64,000 nt of DNA from Apibacter mensalis (GCF_001418685.1 NZ_LIVM01000005.1:62001-126000), one strand, 5' to 3'. Shown: positions 55,630 to 62,550, counted from the first letter of the stretch. Made by a program: numbers and translations. The notes: generated by a model not told the origin, from the sequence alone.

Positions 55630-56082
55630 TTATTCTGTTTCTGACATTTCTTCATCATCCGGTGGACAATATAAATCTAAGTCAAATTCTACTTCTATTT
55701 GTCTTATAAATTCATTATATCTTGGGGTTAAATGTACCCACGGTGTGCTCTCTTTTCTGTTATAAATAAATAGGGCTAGGGAAAATTCATATTCGCAGCC
55801 GTACTTTTTACTTAACATCTGTAGTATTTCTATTTTAGGTTCTAATAAATCCAACATAGCATTGAGTTGATCTTCAAATAAAGATTTATTATCTAAGGGA
55901 TTTTTTAATATCCATCCATTTTGTTTTGATAATCTTGGAATATTTGGTCTTATTCTTTGTCCTTTAACATATACTATAGAAGGCGTAATTTCTAACATCC
56001 GAGTTATATCTTCATGAGTAATATCCTCATAATTCCATATACAGAAATCGAAATACATATTATTTAAATCTAGTTTTTCCAT
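55630..56082 (-). CDS. DUF4279 family protein, probable immunity protein
   Basis: A 150-residue soluble protein. The pattern matches DUF4279: an ITRMLEITPSIVYVKGQ segment after the first strand, a W near residue 57, the long helix FEDQLNAMLDLLEPKIEILQ followed by MLSKKYGCEYEF, and STPWVHLTPRYNEFI near the end. Such proteins are often encoded behind polymorphic-toxin tips. The gene before it is a DUF1493 protein (20 bases), so this one lacks its own toxin and may be an orphan immunity kept after its toxin was lost. The acidic tail (PPDDEEMSETE) is notable. Confidence 0.78.
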   Translation of the reverse strand: MEKLDLNNMYFDFCIWNYEDITHEDITRMLEITPSIVYVKGQRIRPNIPRLSKQNGWILKNPLDNKSLFEDQLNAMLDLLEPKIEILQMLSKKYGCEYEFSLALFIYNRKESTPWVHLTPRYNEFIRQIEVEFDLDLYCPPDDEEMSETE

Positions 56083-56102
56083 GATCTAATAAATTTGGTT
56101 TT

Positions 56103-56432
56103 TTATTCCTCAGGTTTAAACCATTCTCCTTTTTCTGCTACTTTTACTAAATGATCTATAGTTAAACATTTTTTATTATTAGGATAAATATATTTTTTTC
56201 TTTTAAGTATTTGATTAATAAAATATTTCCAATTTATATTTGGAAAATCTTGAAAGTATGTGTAAAGATCAAAATCTTTAGAATCGATATCAAATTCATT
56301 GAAAAAAGAAAGCATTAATGATTCTGCGTCTAACTCTATAATTCCATATTTAGGATCTGCTATATTTATCCCTTTATTAAGATTATTTAATCCCGTTTTT
56401 TTCTGAAAAAATAAAATAACTTTTTTTTCCAT
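56103..56432 (-). CDS. DUF1493 family protein, probable immunity to toxin B
   Basis: A 109-residue acidic cytosolic protein. The acyl-carrier-like DUF1493 pattern is visible: DAESLMLSFFNEFDIDSKDF in the middle and CLTIDHLVKVAEKGEWFKPE at the end. It starts 5 bases after the stop of the copy-B toxin gene, the usual toxin-immunity spacing. A second DUF1493 protein occupies the same position behind the copy-D toxin (60962-61276), which supports a specific pairing. Confidence 0.72.
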   Translation of the reverse strand: MEKKVILFFQKKTGLNNLNKGINIADPKYGIIELDAESLMLSFFNEFDIDSKDFDLYTYFQDFPNINWKYFINQILKRKKYIYPNNKKCLTIDHLVKVAEKGEWFKPEE

Positions 56433-56437
56433 TTTTT

Positions 56438-57340
56438 TTAATAACTTAATCTATTATAAATTCTTCTGCCACCATCTAACATAAGAGAAGAGCCAATAAT
56501 AACTGAATTTCTTCCTAAAAATGTCCCTAATGTAGATGCATTAGGCCCAATAACTGTGAACCATTTACTCCCTAGACTATAATTAAGACCATAATTTCTA
56601 AGATATTTAGTAAAAAAAACTGAAGATTTTAATGCTTTTTTTGATGCTCCTCCTACTTTCATAGCTCTTATACCTGAGGATGATTTAGATACTAATGTTA
56701 CTCCCATTTTGGTTAATTTAGCTCCTACGAAAAACTCGCCTACAGGTAAACAAGTCGTAAAAATATCCCAGGAGGGATCATTTAGGCTTCCTCCGGTTCC
56801 TGTATTGGCTAATACTCCGTATGTCCTACTATAAGAGACTTCTCCTCCTTTTTGAAAGGGTACTTTACTTTCTATTATTGTTCCATTTTCATATAAATAA
56901 TCCATACTATCTCCTCCTTCTTCATTTATCTGTCTATATCCGCCTTTTTCATCCTTCTCATATCCATTATCCAGGCTTTCCCTATGCGCTACATGGTTTA
57001 ATCCGCTTACAATCAGGTCTGTGGCAGCGCCTTGCCAAAAGTTTCCATTCGTTAAAACTGCGCCAAAACCTCCGCTTACGGTCCCGAAAAACAAAGTGCC
57101 GCCTATTTTTGTGCCATCTATGCCGGCGGCGGTTCCTCCCATGCTTACTGTTGTGGATACTAAACTGCTGATACTGCCGCTACTTATTCCTTGAAGTATA
57201 TCGCCACCGCTTATTCCTTGGATGATCCCTTGGGTTAGTCCATTCATGGCCCCTTCTATGCCTGCAGCCAATATGTCTACTTGTAAATTAGTCAGGGTTT
57301 GGGTGGTGGTACTTATTCCGGTGCGGATTACTCCCGCCAA
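56438..57340 (-). CDS. orphan polymorphic toxin tip B (pre-toxin plus hydrophobic C-terminal domain)
   Basis: A 300-residue frame starting at TTG (57340); the same frame continues openly upstream to about 57366, where homology to the parent ends. Residues 1-121 are the shared pre-toxin (hydrophobic, Gly/Ser-rich, ends VSGLNHVAHRE). Residues 122-300 are the variable toxin part: a polar stretch, then a domain with ASTLGTFLGRNSVIIGSSLM and a final DGGRRIYNRLSY. The FLGR...G...D.G..IYN pattern recurs in toxin D. The domain type is not assigned; its amphipathic, Gly-rich end could attack membranes. There is no signal, and the N-terminal delivery part of the parent is absent. Confidence 0.72.
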   Translation of the reverse strand: MAGVIRTGISTTTQTLTNLQVDILAAGIEGAMNGLTQGIIQGISGGDILQGISSGSISSLVSTTVSMGGTAAGIDGTKIGGTLFFGTVSGGFGAVLTNGNFWQGAATDLIVSGLNHVAHRESLDNGYEKDEKGGYRQINEEGGDSMDYLYENGTIIESKVPFQKGGEVSYSRTYGVLANTGTGGSLNDPSWDIFTTCLPVGEFFVGAKLTKMGVTLVSKSSSGIRAMKVGGASKKALKSSVFFTKYLRNYGLNYSLGSKWFTVIGPNASTLGTFLGRNSVIIGSSLMLDGGRRIYNRLSY

Positions 57341-57366
57341 GCTGCCTACTCCATATGCGGCGGCGT
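56936..57366 (-). repeat. pre-toxin repeat copy B (longest)
   Basis: The longest copy, about 430 bases. It runs from NAAAYGVGSLAGVIRTGIST through TQTLTNLQVDILAAGIEG to GLNHVAHRE and on to EKGGY. Its 5' junction falls exactly at the stop codon of the lipoprotein gene at 57370. Confidence 0.8.
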
Positions 57367-57369
57367 TTA

Positions 57370-57885
57370 TTATAAAATAAATAATCCTCTCTTATTTTGT
57401 ATTATTTTTATTGTATCTTCTAACTTTTTAAATATTGGTTTTGATACAACCATACTATCTATGAACTTATTAAATTTAATTATTTCTGATTTATTTTTAC
57501 CAATAAATAATTCTTTATTCGAACTTACTGGACTCCCTACTATGGCATCAAAATATTCTTTTTTATTACGATATAAAATAATTTCATTATCAAATGAAGG
57601 AACTGTAATACTTTCGAATATATTAATATTACCATTTTTAGTATTCATATGATATATAAAAAACTTTTTTATTATTTTTTTTCTTTCCTTTTCTGCTAAA
57701 TAATTACTATAAGTTTTATTTATTATTGATCGAAATGTATTTTTACCAAAATTGTATTTACCCCTATAAGGTATAATATAATCCAAATCGTAACCTTTAA
57801 AAGATTCTTTTTTTTCCTCATCGTAACAATTTTGAAAGGATAAGATAGATAGAATTAGAAATATATGTTTAATTATTCTTTTCAT
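57370..57885 (-). CDS. lipoprotein, possible immunity to the truncated HExxH module
   Basis: A 171-residue protein with a lipobox signal (ILSFQNC, Cys20) that puts it on the outside of the inner membrane or in the outer membrane. The rest is Lys/Ile/Asn-rich and matches no family I know. It overlaps the preceding HExxH fragment by 4 bases (ATGA type), so the two are translationally coupled. Position and localisation fit an immunity lipoprotein against a periplasm-acting peptidase toxin. The stop codon coincides with the junction of repeat copy B. Confidence 0.6.
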   Translation of the reverse strand: MKRIIKHIFLILSILSFQNCYDEEKKESFKGYDLDYIIPYRGKYNFGKNTFRSIINKTYSNYLAEKERKKIIKKFFIYHMNTKNGNINIFESITVPSFDNEIILYRNKKEYFDAIVGSPVSSNKELFIGKNKSEIIKFNKFIDSMVVSKPIFKKLEDTIKIIQNKRGLFIL

Positions 57886-58109
57886 AATGGTACAATCCCT
57901 AAATTAAATATTTTTGCTAATGGCTTCCAAGAATAAGTAGATGGATACTTTATTATTTTATCTTTAAACCCCTGTAATGCTTGATTTTCCAAATTATGAA
58001 TTTTTAAATAAAAATATGAATAGTTACTTGCTGAAGCCTCTGAATATTTATTATCATATAGTCCTAATGAAAAATGATATGCATGGATAAATTCGTGATT
58101 AAACACCAT
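57882..58109 (-). CDS. 5'-truncated zinc-peptidase-like toxin tip
   Basis: A 75-residue frame with the zinc motif H-E-F-I-H (His5-Glu6...His9) in MVFNHEFIHAYHFSLGLYD. The open frame extends upstream without a start for about 17 codons (KSFEISTYTSQIKQ just before the Met) to a stop near 58155. Only the C-terminal part of a metallopeptidase-type domain is left; the sequence between the motif and the end is not a known family. It is probably inactive as a toxin unless joined to a parent by recombination. Confidence 0.55.
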   Translation of the reverse strand: MVFNHEFIHAYHFSLGLYDNKYSEASASNYSYFYLKIHNLENQALQGFKDKIIKYPSTYSWKPLAKIFNLGIVPL

Positions 58110-58160
58110 TTGTTTAATTTGTGATGTATAGGTACTTATTTCGAAAGATTTTAAAAATAT

Positions 58161-58826
58161 TTATTTTATATAAATTGTATTATTTTTTATATAAATTGTA
58201 TCTTTATATATGAATTTATCTTCATAAATAACATAATTATCTATTTCTAATTTTTTCATCTCTTTATAAAAATCATTAGAATTTTTCTGTTCTTTTATTC
58301 TACCATTTCTTAGTTCACTAAAAAAATTTAACAGATATATTTTTCCTTTTACATGTTTTTGTGTATACTTATCAATAGTTAATTTATAAAATAACTTAAT
58401 ATTGGTATTGGATTCTAAGTTCATTAATCTATTAAAGTAATATAAGGAATCTAATTTTCTCGTCTCAGGAAAATATTTATCATAATTAATCCTAAGCATT
58501 ATTGAGTCCATAAACAGATTAAGTTTTTTCTTACTATAAATATTATTTTCGCCTTCAATTTGGATTAACTTAATATTAATATTTCCAGCAAGTAATATAT
58601 TGTTTAAATCATTTTTATAATTATAATTTAAACTTTGATTCAATATTGGTATAAAAAAATAATTTTTATTCGATCGATTAAATAATGTAATTTTAATTAA
58701 GGAATCTTGTTTATCAAATCTATAAGATACTTCTATAGCCTTATTTGATAGGTGATCGCTCTTTTTTTTACATCCAACTGCTATAAGTAATACAACTAAT
58801 AAAAATAATTTATTTAATTTTAACAT
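58161..58826 (-). CDS. lipoprotein, probable immunity to the HELGH toxin
   Basis: A 221-residue lipoprotein (signal LLIAVGC, Cys19) of mostly beta-strand and Lys/Asn/Tyr-rich character. No family was recognised. It overlaps the 3' end of the metallopeptidase-like toxin gene by 17 bases, a tight coupling typical of toxin-immunity pairs. The C-terminus contains a tandem heptapeptide (DTIYIKN, NTIYIK) from a 21-base step duplication (TTTTATATAAATTGTAT at 58164 and 58185), a recent slippage event. Confidence 0.65.
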   Translation of the reverse strand: MLKLNKLFLLVVLLIAVGCKKKSDHLSNKAIEVSYRFDKQDSLIKITLFNRSNKNYFFIPILNQSLNYNYKNDLNNILLAGNINIKLIQIEGENNIYSKKKLNLFMDSIMLRINYDKYFPETRKLDSLYYFNRLMNLESNTNIKLFYKLTIDKYTQKHVKGKIYLLNFFSELRNGRIKEQKNSNDFYKEMKKLEIDNYVIYEDKFIYKDTIYIKNNTIYIK

Positions 58827-59643
58827 TTCCTAACATTTTAATTGCATTATAAACCGTACCATTTACATCTGGCAACATCCAGTTATCTAGTACTTCTTTA
58901 GTAGCCTGTCCAATTATATTTAGGTTTAGCCAACCGTTGGTTTGTAAAAATTTATAGGTCATTTTTTGAATGGCTTGATGACCAACGTTATCAATTAATT
59001 TATGTGCCCCTTGAACAATTTTTTGTGATGCTATACTTGACAAACCTGCTTTAGATATATTGACATGCCCTAATTCATGTACTAATACATAAGACAATTG
59101 CTCTTTAGAAGAAAACGCTCCGGAAGCAAAAAGTATTTTATAATTATCTCCATGTTTCCATATTGAAGATCTAGTTACTCCCAACACTTTTCCTTTGGGT
59201 CCAGTTATATTACCTATGGCATCAACATTATACCCTTTAAATCCTAATCCGTCTAAAGATCCTGCATTTGCACCCTCTTTAATCTTATAAAAGGTTATAT
59301 CTGCTTTTACTAAATCTTTAAAGTTCTCATTATAAACATTTTTAACTTCATCTATAGAGTTGCTTACAGGAGTTAATCCTTCTAGCGAAGAAACTGATTC
59401 AATAAGCATTCCTTGGGAAACTCTATATCCTATCCAAAGATTTCCTCCTAATTGTTGAGCCTCTATTCCGCCGATTACTCCGCCCAGTATTCCACCAGTA
59501 ACTGCGCCTAATAATCCGCCTTTTGCTGGATCGCCTCCACTTACTATTGAACTAAATATCCCTATGACACCTCCTGTTACTGCTCCATAGGGCGCTCCGG
59601 GAAGTATTCCTATCGAGGCATTTATTCCTATTATTTCTACCAA
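58810..59643 (-). CDS. orphan polymorphic toxin tip with HELGH zinc-peptidase motif
   Basis: A 277-residue frame starting at TTG (59643). Residues 1-75 form a glycine-zipper hydrophobic pre-toxin, different from the shared repeat (AVTGGVIGIFSSIVSGGDPA, AVTGGILGGVIGG). Residues about 95-200 lead to the zinc motif VLVHELGHVNISKAG with His189-Glu190 and His193. The C-terminus (to 277) is helical. A minimal zinc metallopeptidase toxin is the best reading. Just upstream, in another frame, ATG at 59672 opens MLVGLGGGGYW and stops at 59637, so a frameshift may separate the tip from more of its parent. Confidence 0.68.
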   Translation of the reverse strand: MVEIIGINASIGILPGAPYGAVTGGVIGIFSSIVSGGDPAKGGLLGAVTGGILGGVIGGIEAQQLGGNLWIGYRVSQGMLIESVSSLEGLTPVSNSIDEVKNVYNENFKDLVKADITFYKIKEGANAGSLDGLGFKGYNVDAIGNITGPKGKVLGVTRSSIWKHGDNYKILFASGAFSSKEQLSYVLVHELGHVNISKAGLSSIASQKIVQGAHKLIDNVGHQAIQKMTYKFLQTNGWLNLNIIGQATKEVLDNWMLPDVNGTVYNAIKMLGNVKIK

Positions 59644-59716
59644 TAGCCTCCTCCACCTAATCCTACTAACATTAATTTTGTATCTTCATTTTATTTTTTA
59701 TTATACATAAAAAATT

Positions 59717-60259
59717 TTAAGTATTAAGATTTTGAAAAATTTCTATTTTTTTCTGTGACCACCCCTCTAAATATATTTCATTAATATCTTCAATCTGCAA
59801 AATCGTAATTCCATCTTTTGAGCATTCCTCTGTATAAACTTCCATCAATAAAGAACATTTATCTATTTTTATAATATATCCTAATATATCAAATCCATAA
59901 TTATGTTTAATTGTTATGCATATATTTTTTGATTTACAAAAATTAAGAAAATCAAATAACAAGATTTCCTTTTCGTTCCTCTCAAAATCTATCTCTTTAA
60001 TTAATATTCCTTGTGCATTGATTATTTTTTGAATATTCTTTAAATAGAAAGTATCATACTCAATCAAGTAAATTAAGTTCATATTAACCATTGCAAAACC
60101 ATCGTTTTTTATTTCCGGTGATATTATTGAGATTAAAGTAGCTTCTTCATATACTTTTTCTACATATCCAACTATAAATTTAGAAGTGTCATCTCTATCT
60201 AAATATATTCCTATTAAAAATTTTTCCTTTAATGCCTTTTCTAATACATCTACTATCAT
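59717..60259 (-). CDS. probable immunity protein to toxin C
   Basis: A 180-residue soluble, acidic protein beginning MIVDVLEKALKEKFLIGIYL. It has two similar beta-rich halves (FIVGYVEKVYEEATLISIIS and FDILGYIIKIDKCSLLMEVY), suggesting an internal repeat of an SH3-like or OB-like domain. The start is 2 bases after the stop of toxin C. No known family was recognised; the function is inferred from position only. Confidence 0.6.
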   Translation of the reverse strand: MIVDVLEKALKEKFLIGIYLDRDDTSKFIVGYVEKVYEEATLISIISPEIKNDGFAMVNMNLIYLIEYDTFYLKNIQKIINAQGILIKEIDFERNEKEILLFDFLNFCKSKNICITIKHNYGFDILGYIIKIDKCSLLMEVYTEECSKDGITILQIEDINEIYLEGWSQKKIEIFQNLNT

Positions 60260-60261
60260 TT

Positions 60262-60828
60262 TTATTTTCTTTTATTTGGATTTTGATTCCAGTTAGGTTT
60301 TTGTCTATTTTTTGTATTATCTCTTCCTGCTCTTGGTTTTGTATGTTTATTCCAGTTTGAAGGTCTTTTATTAGACCTATGTTCAGAAGCAAAAAAATCG
60401 ATTATTTTATCTAATGTTACTCCTGATTTTATTATTTCATAACTTTTTTCTAACAAAGAAGGAATCTTAAATATTTTATTTGGATTTATCAACTCTAAAC
60501 TTCCACTTCCTCCAATTAGTAGATTAGTTATCCATTGTCCTTTATTATAATAATAATTAATACCATTTAACCAATCAAAATAGTTTTCGCCCTCTTTTCC
60601 TTCTTTTGGGCAAGTTATACAATCATTTTCTATTTCTATCGTTTTATTTTCTTCTACATTATCTTCCCTATGCGCCACATGATTTAGTCCGCTTACAATC
60701 AGGCATGTGGCAGCGCCTTGCCAGAAGTTTCCATTCGTTAAAACTGCGCCAAAGCCTCCGCTTACGGTGCCGAAAAACAAAGTCCCGCCTATTTTTGTGC
60801 CATCTATGCCGGCGGCGGTTTCGCTCAT
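60262..60828 (-). CDS. orphan polymorphic toxin tip C (basic C-terminal tail)
   Basis: A 188-residue frame. Residues 1-55 are the shared pre-toxin, ending GLNHVAHRE; the open frame and homology extend upstream to about 60887 (ILQGISSGSISSLVSTTVG). Residues 56-188 are unique: an acidic linker with DCITCP, a helical middle, and a strongly basic, Asn/Trp/Lys-rich end (HRSNKRPSNWNKHTKPRAGR, then a KKRK-like finish). Such tails are seen in nucleic-acid-targeting tips, but no catalytic motif is certain. The pre-toxin has a Cys (TCLIVSG) where the other copies have Gly or Asp. Confidence 0.65.
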   Translation of the reverse strand: MSETAAGIDGTKIGGTLFFGTVSGGFGAVLTNGNFWQGAATCLIVSGLNHVAHREDNVEENKTIEIENDCITCPKEGKEGENYFDWLNGINYYYNKGQWITNLLIGGSGSLELINPNKIFKIPSLLEKSYEIIKSGVTLDKIIDFFASEHRSNKRPSNWNKHTKPRAGRDNTKNRQKPNWNQNPNKRK

Positions 60829-60890
60829 TCCTACTGTTGTGGATACTAAACTGCTGATACTGCCGCTGCTTATTCCTTGTAAGATATTAT
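60664..60890 (-). repeat. pre-toxin repeat copy C
   Basis: About 225 bases, from ILQGISSG to AHRE. It differs from the other copies by MSETAAG in place of MGGTAAG. The 5' breakpoint lies at 60887-60890, well inside the region copies B and E retain. Confidence 0.8.
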
Positions 60891-60961
60891 AAAGAAAATT
60901 TATAATCTATTTTTCAAAAATAATAGATGAAATGCTCTTATACTCAACCCGTTTTACTTTT

Positions 60962-61276
60962 TTAGAGTTCTTCCCAATACCCTTTATCTACCCAATTAAC
61001 TAACATCAATAGGGTTATAGGTTGTATTTTTCTTAACTTTTTCCCAAACAAAAATTTCCTAATAAAATACCCACCCTCATCATCTATATATTTATCGAAA
61101 GGGAATTGTTTTATACTTAAATTAAACTCTTTCGTAAAGTCAATTATAAATTCATATTTATCATCACCAAACATTCCTATATCATCAAGTGTTGTTTCTA
61201 ATTTTAGTTTGTCTAATTTAAAATTCCAATATTTACCAATAAATATTTTTACTTTATCTTCATTAAGACTATACAT
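60962..61276 (-). CDS. DUF1493 family protein, probable immunity to toxin D
   Basis: A 104-residue acidic protein with the DUF1493 pattern: KLETTLDDIGMFGDDKYEFI followed by a helix, a KQFPFDKYIDDEGGYF centre and QPITLLMLVNWVDKGYWEEL at the end. It starts 1 base after the stop of toxin D (TAA-A-ATG). It is only distantly similar to the other DUF1493 protein of this array, as expected for immunities of related but distinct toxins. Confidence 0.75.
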   Translation of the reverse strand: MYSLNEDKVKIFIGKYWNFKLDKLKLETTLDDIGMFGDDKYEFIIDFTKEFNLSIKQFPFDKYIDDEGGYFIRKFLFGKKLRKIQPITLLMLVNWVDKGYWEEL

Positions 61277-61277
61277 T

Positions 61278-61907
61278 TTATTGTTGATTAGTTGTTATCC
61301 TATTATATATTACTTGTGTATTATAAAGTGTCTTTCCTATATCATAGGTTAATACTCCCCAACCTATTGGGCCTACAACTCTACCTAAAAATTTCCCCAA
61401 TACTTTTGTATACCTTAGACTGCCACCTCTAATATGTGTAGGAAGTCTTTGAGACATTTTTTGAGGAAAAATTTTAGAACCATATTTTGAAGCGTAAGAA
61501 GTTTTTGATGACGATTCTTCAATAATAAAAGGCTTATCTATAGAAGGAAACGTAAAATCTAAAGCTGCAGCAAGGGAAACAACATCTTTAATACCTAATT
61601 GTTCTGATGCCTGATCTAAAAGTATGGCTCCATATAACTCCTCTTTACTTTCATAAGTTTTATTATTATATTTATAGGGTGGATCGGTATTTTCGTTATT
61701 ATTTTCTATATCAATAGTTGATTTATTATTGAAAGGGTAAGCAATCCTATGCACCACATGATTCAATCCGCTTACGATTAGGCCTGTGGCGGCGCCTTGC
61801 CAGAAGTTTCCATTCGTTAAAACTGCGCCAAAACCTCCGCTTACGCTTCCGAAAAATAGGGTCCCGCCTATTTTTGTGCCATCTACTCCGGCGACGGTTC
61901 CTCCCAT
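61278..61907 (-). CDS. orphan polymorphic toxin tip D (pre-toxin plus FLGR-type domain)
   Basis: A 209-residue frame from ATG 61907. Residues 1-54 are the shared pre-toxin in a divergent form (MGGTVAGVDGTKIGG, ending GLNHVVHR). The variable part has a Lys/Tyr/Asn linker, then EQLGIKDVVSLAAALDF, PTHIRGGSLRYTK and a terminal hydrophobic block VLGKFLGRVVGPIGWGVLTY ending DIGKTLYNTQVIYNRI. The block has the same layout as the end of toxin B. Upstream the frame continues as LTSNLQQAVN, a different variant of the parent sequence. The cognate immunity follows after 1 base. Confidence 0.72.
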   Translation of the reverse strand: MGGTVAGVDGTKIGGTLFFGSVSGGFGAVLTNGNFWQGAATGLIVSGLNHVVHRIAYPFNNKSTIDIENNNENTDPPYKYNNKTYESKEELYGAILLDQASEQLGIKDVVSLAAALDFTFPSIDKPFIIEESSSKTSYASKYGSKIFPQKMSQRLPTHIRGGSLRYTKVLGKFLGRVVGPIGWGVLTYDIGKTLYNTQVIYNRITTNQQ

Positions 61908-61937
61908 GTTTACTGCCTGCTGAAGATTGCTCGTTAA
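61746..61937 (-). repeat. pre-toxin repeat copy D (shortest coding copy)
   Basis: About 190 bases. Its upstream part (SNLQQAVNMGGTVAG) differs from copies B, C and E, so it was derived from another allele of the parent gene. Confidence 0.75.
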
Positions 61938-62009
61938 TTAAGCTTCGTGAATTGTGCTCACTCTAATTGATGATATACTCATTATTTTATTGAGCGTTTT
62001 CTTACTCAT
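61938..62009 (-). CDS. 23-codon reading frame at the junction before copy D
   Basis: Begins MSKKTLNKIMSISSIRVSTI and stops at TAA (61938-61940), immediately where repeat copy D starts. It has normal amino-acid character but no recognised family. It may be the 5' end of a gene cut by the insertion of the toxin cassette, or chance. Confidence 0.25.
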   Translation of the reverse strand: MSKKTLNKIMSISSIRVSTIHEA

Positions 62010-62076
62010 AATAAGATTCAAATTATTTATTTAAATTATAATCATAATATTATAAATTATATCAAGTATTAAGTTA

Positions 62077-62325
62077 TTATTTCCTTTTCATTAAATATAT
62101 AGGATAAAAAAATAGTGATGAAATAATGATTATGGTAAGAACTATTTTTTTATCTCGTTCAATTTTACTTTTTAATTCTTTTGCCTTTTTAATCTGTTGT
62201 TCTGTTGGACTTAAACCTTCTAACTGTGCTTCATATTTATCTGAAACACATAAATCAAGATATTTTAATGACAATCCTATTATTATAATAAACAGTCCTA
62301 TTGTTACTTTTGTTTTTATTCTCAT
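62077..62325 (-). CDS. small two-helix membrane protein, possible immunity
   Basis: An 82-residue protein with membrane helices at about 7-24 and 61-77 and a charged, helical middle (SPTEQQIKKAKELKSKIERD) that would form one loop. It lies 6 bases after the NlpC/P60-like toxin fragment. Membrane-bound immunities are known for tips that act in the periplasm, so a protective role fits, but there is no sequence family to confirm it. Confidence 0.55.
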   Translation of the reverse strand: MRIKTKVTIGLFIIIIGLSLKYLDLCVSDKYEAQLEGLSPTEQQIKKAKELKSKIERDKKIVLTIIIISSLFFYPIYLMKRK

Positions 62326-62331
62326 ACTTAA

Positions 62332-62550
62332 TTATTTTGCCCCCCAAATACGTCTAGAAGGATTATATCCGTGATTATAGTACCATAATTGCTGAAAATC
62401 ATGTCGCATCCCTGCTGGAGTTTGTGCAGGCCTTATATTTGCTCCTCCATAATTTAAAGCTTTATATGTGATTGTTGTGCAATTATTGCCACCTGGTCCT
62501 AATAAATTATATGTATCTATAGCTCTTCCATATTTATAATTACCAATCAC
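62332..62550 (-). CDS. truncated toxin tip with NlpC/P60- or LRAT-like cysteine motif
   Basis: A 72-residue frame starting at GTG (62550) and overlapping the Imm32 gene by 4 bases; the frame is open about 9 codons further up (RYLRCYQFV) to a stop. It contains LLGPGGNNCTTITYKALNYG with a likely nucleophile Cys24 and RHDFQQLWYYN near the end. N-C-T-T before a helix is characteristic of papain-like NlpC/P60-type domains. Only the C-terminal half is present, without delivery or pre-toxin sequence. Confidence 0.5.
   Translation of the reverse strand: MIGNYKYGRAIDTYNLLGPGGNNCTTITYKALNYGGANIRPAQTPAGMRHDFQQLWYYNHGYNPSRRIWGAK

Noticed and set aside
56821-57171. Plus-strand open frame across pre-toxin copy B, with similar ones over copies C and E (60606-60857, 63247-63525)
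   Set aside because: They are the antisense of the repeated pre-toxin DNA. Their similarity (RLQSGLWQRLA-like) comes only from the repeat, and they cross known coding frames.
60195-60392. 65-residue minus-strand frame bridging toxin C and its partner gene
   Set aside because: It is a shifted frame over the basic tail of toxin C and the start of the partner gene; no independent start context and no conserved features.
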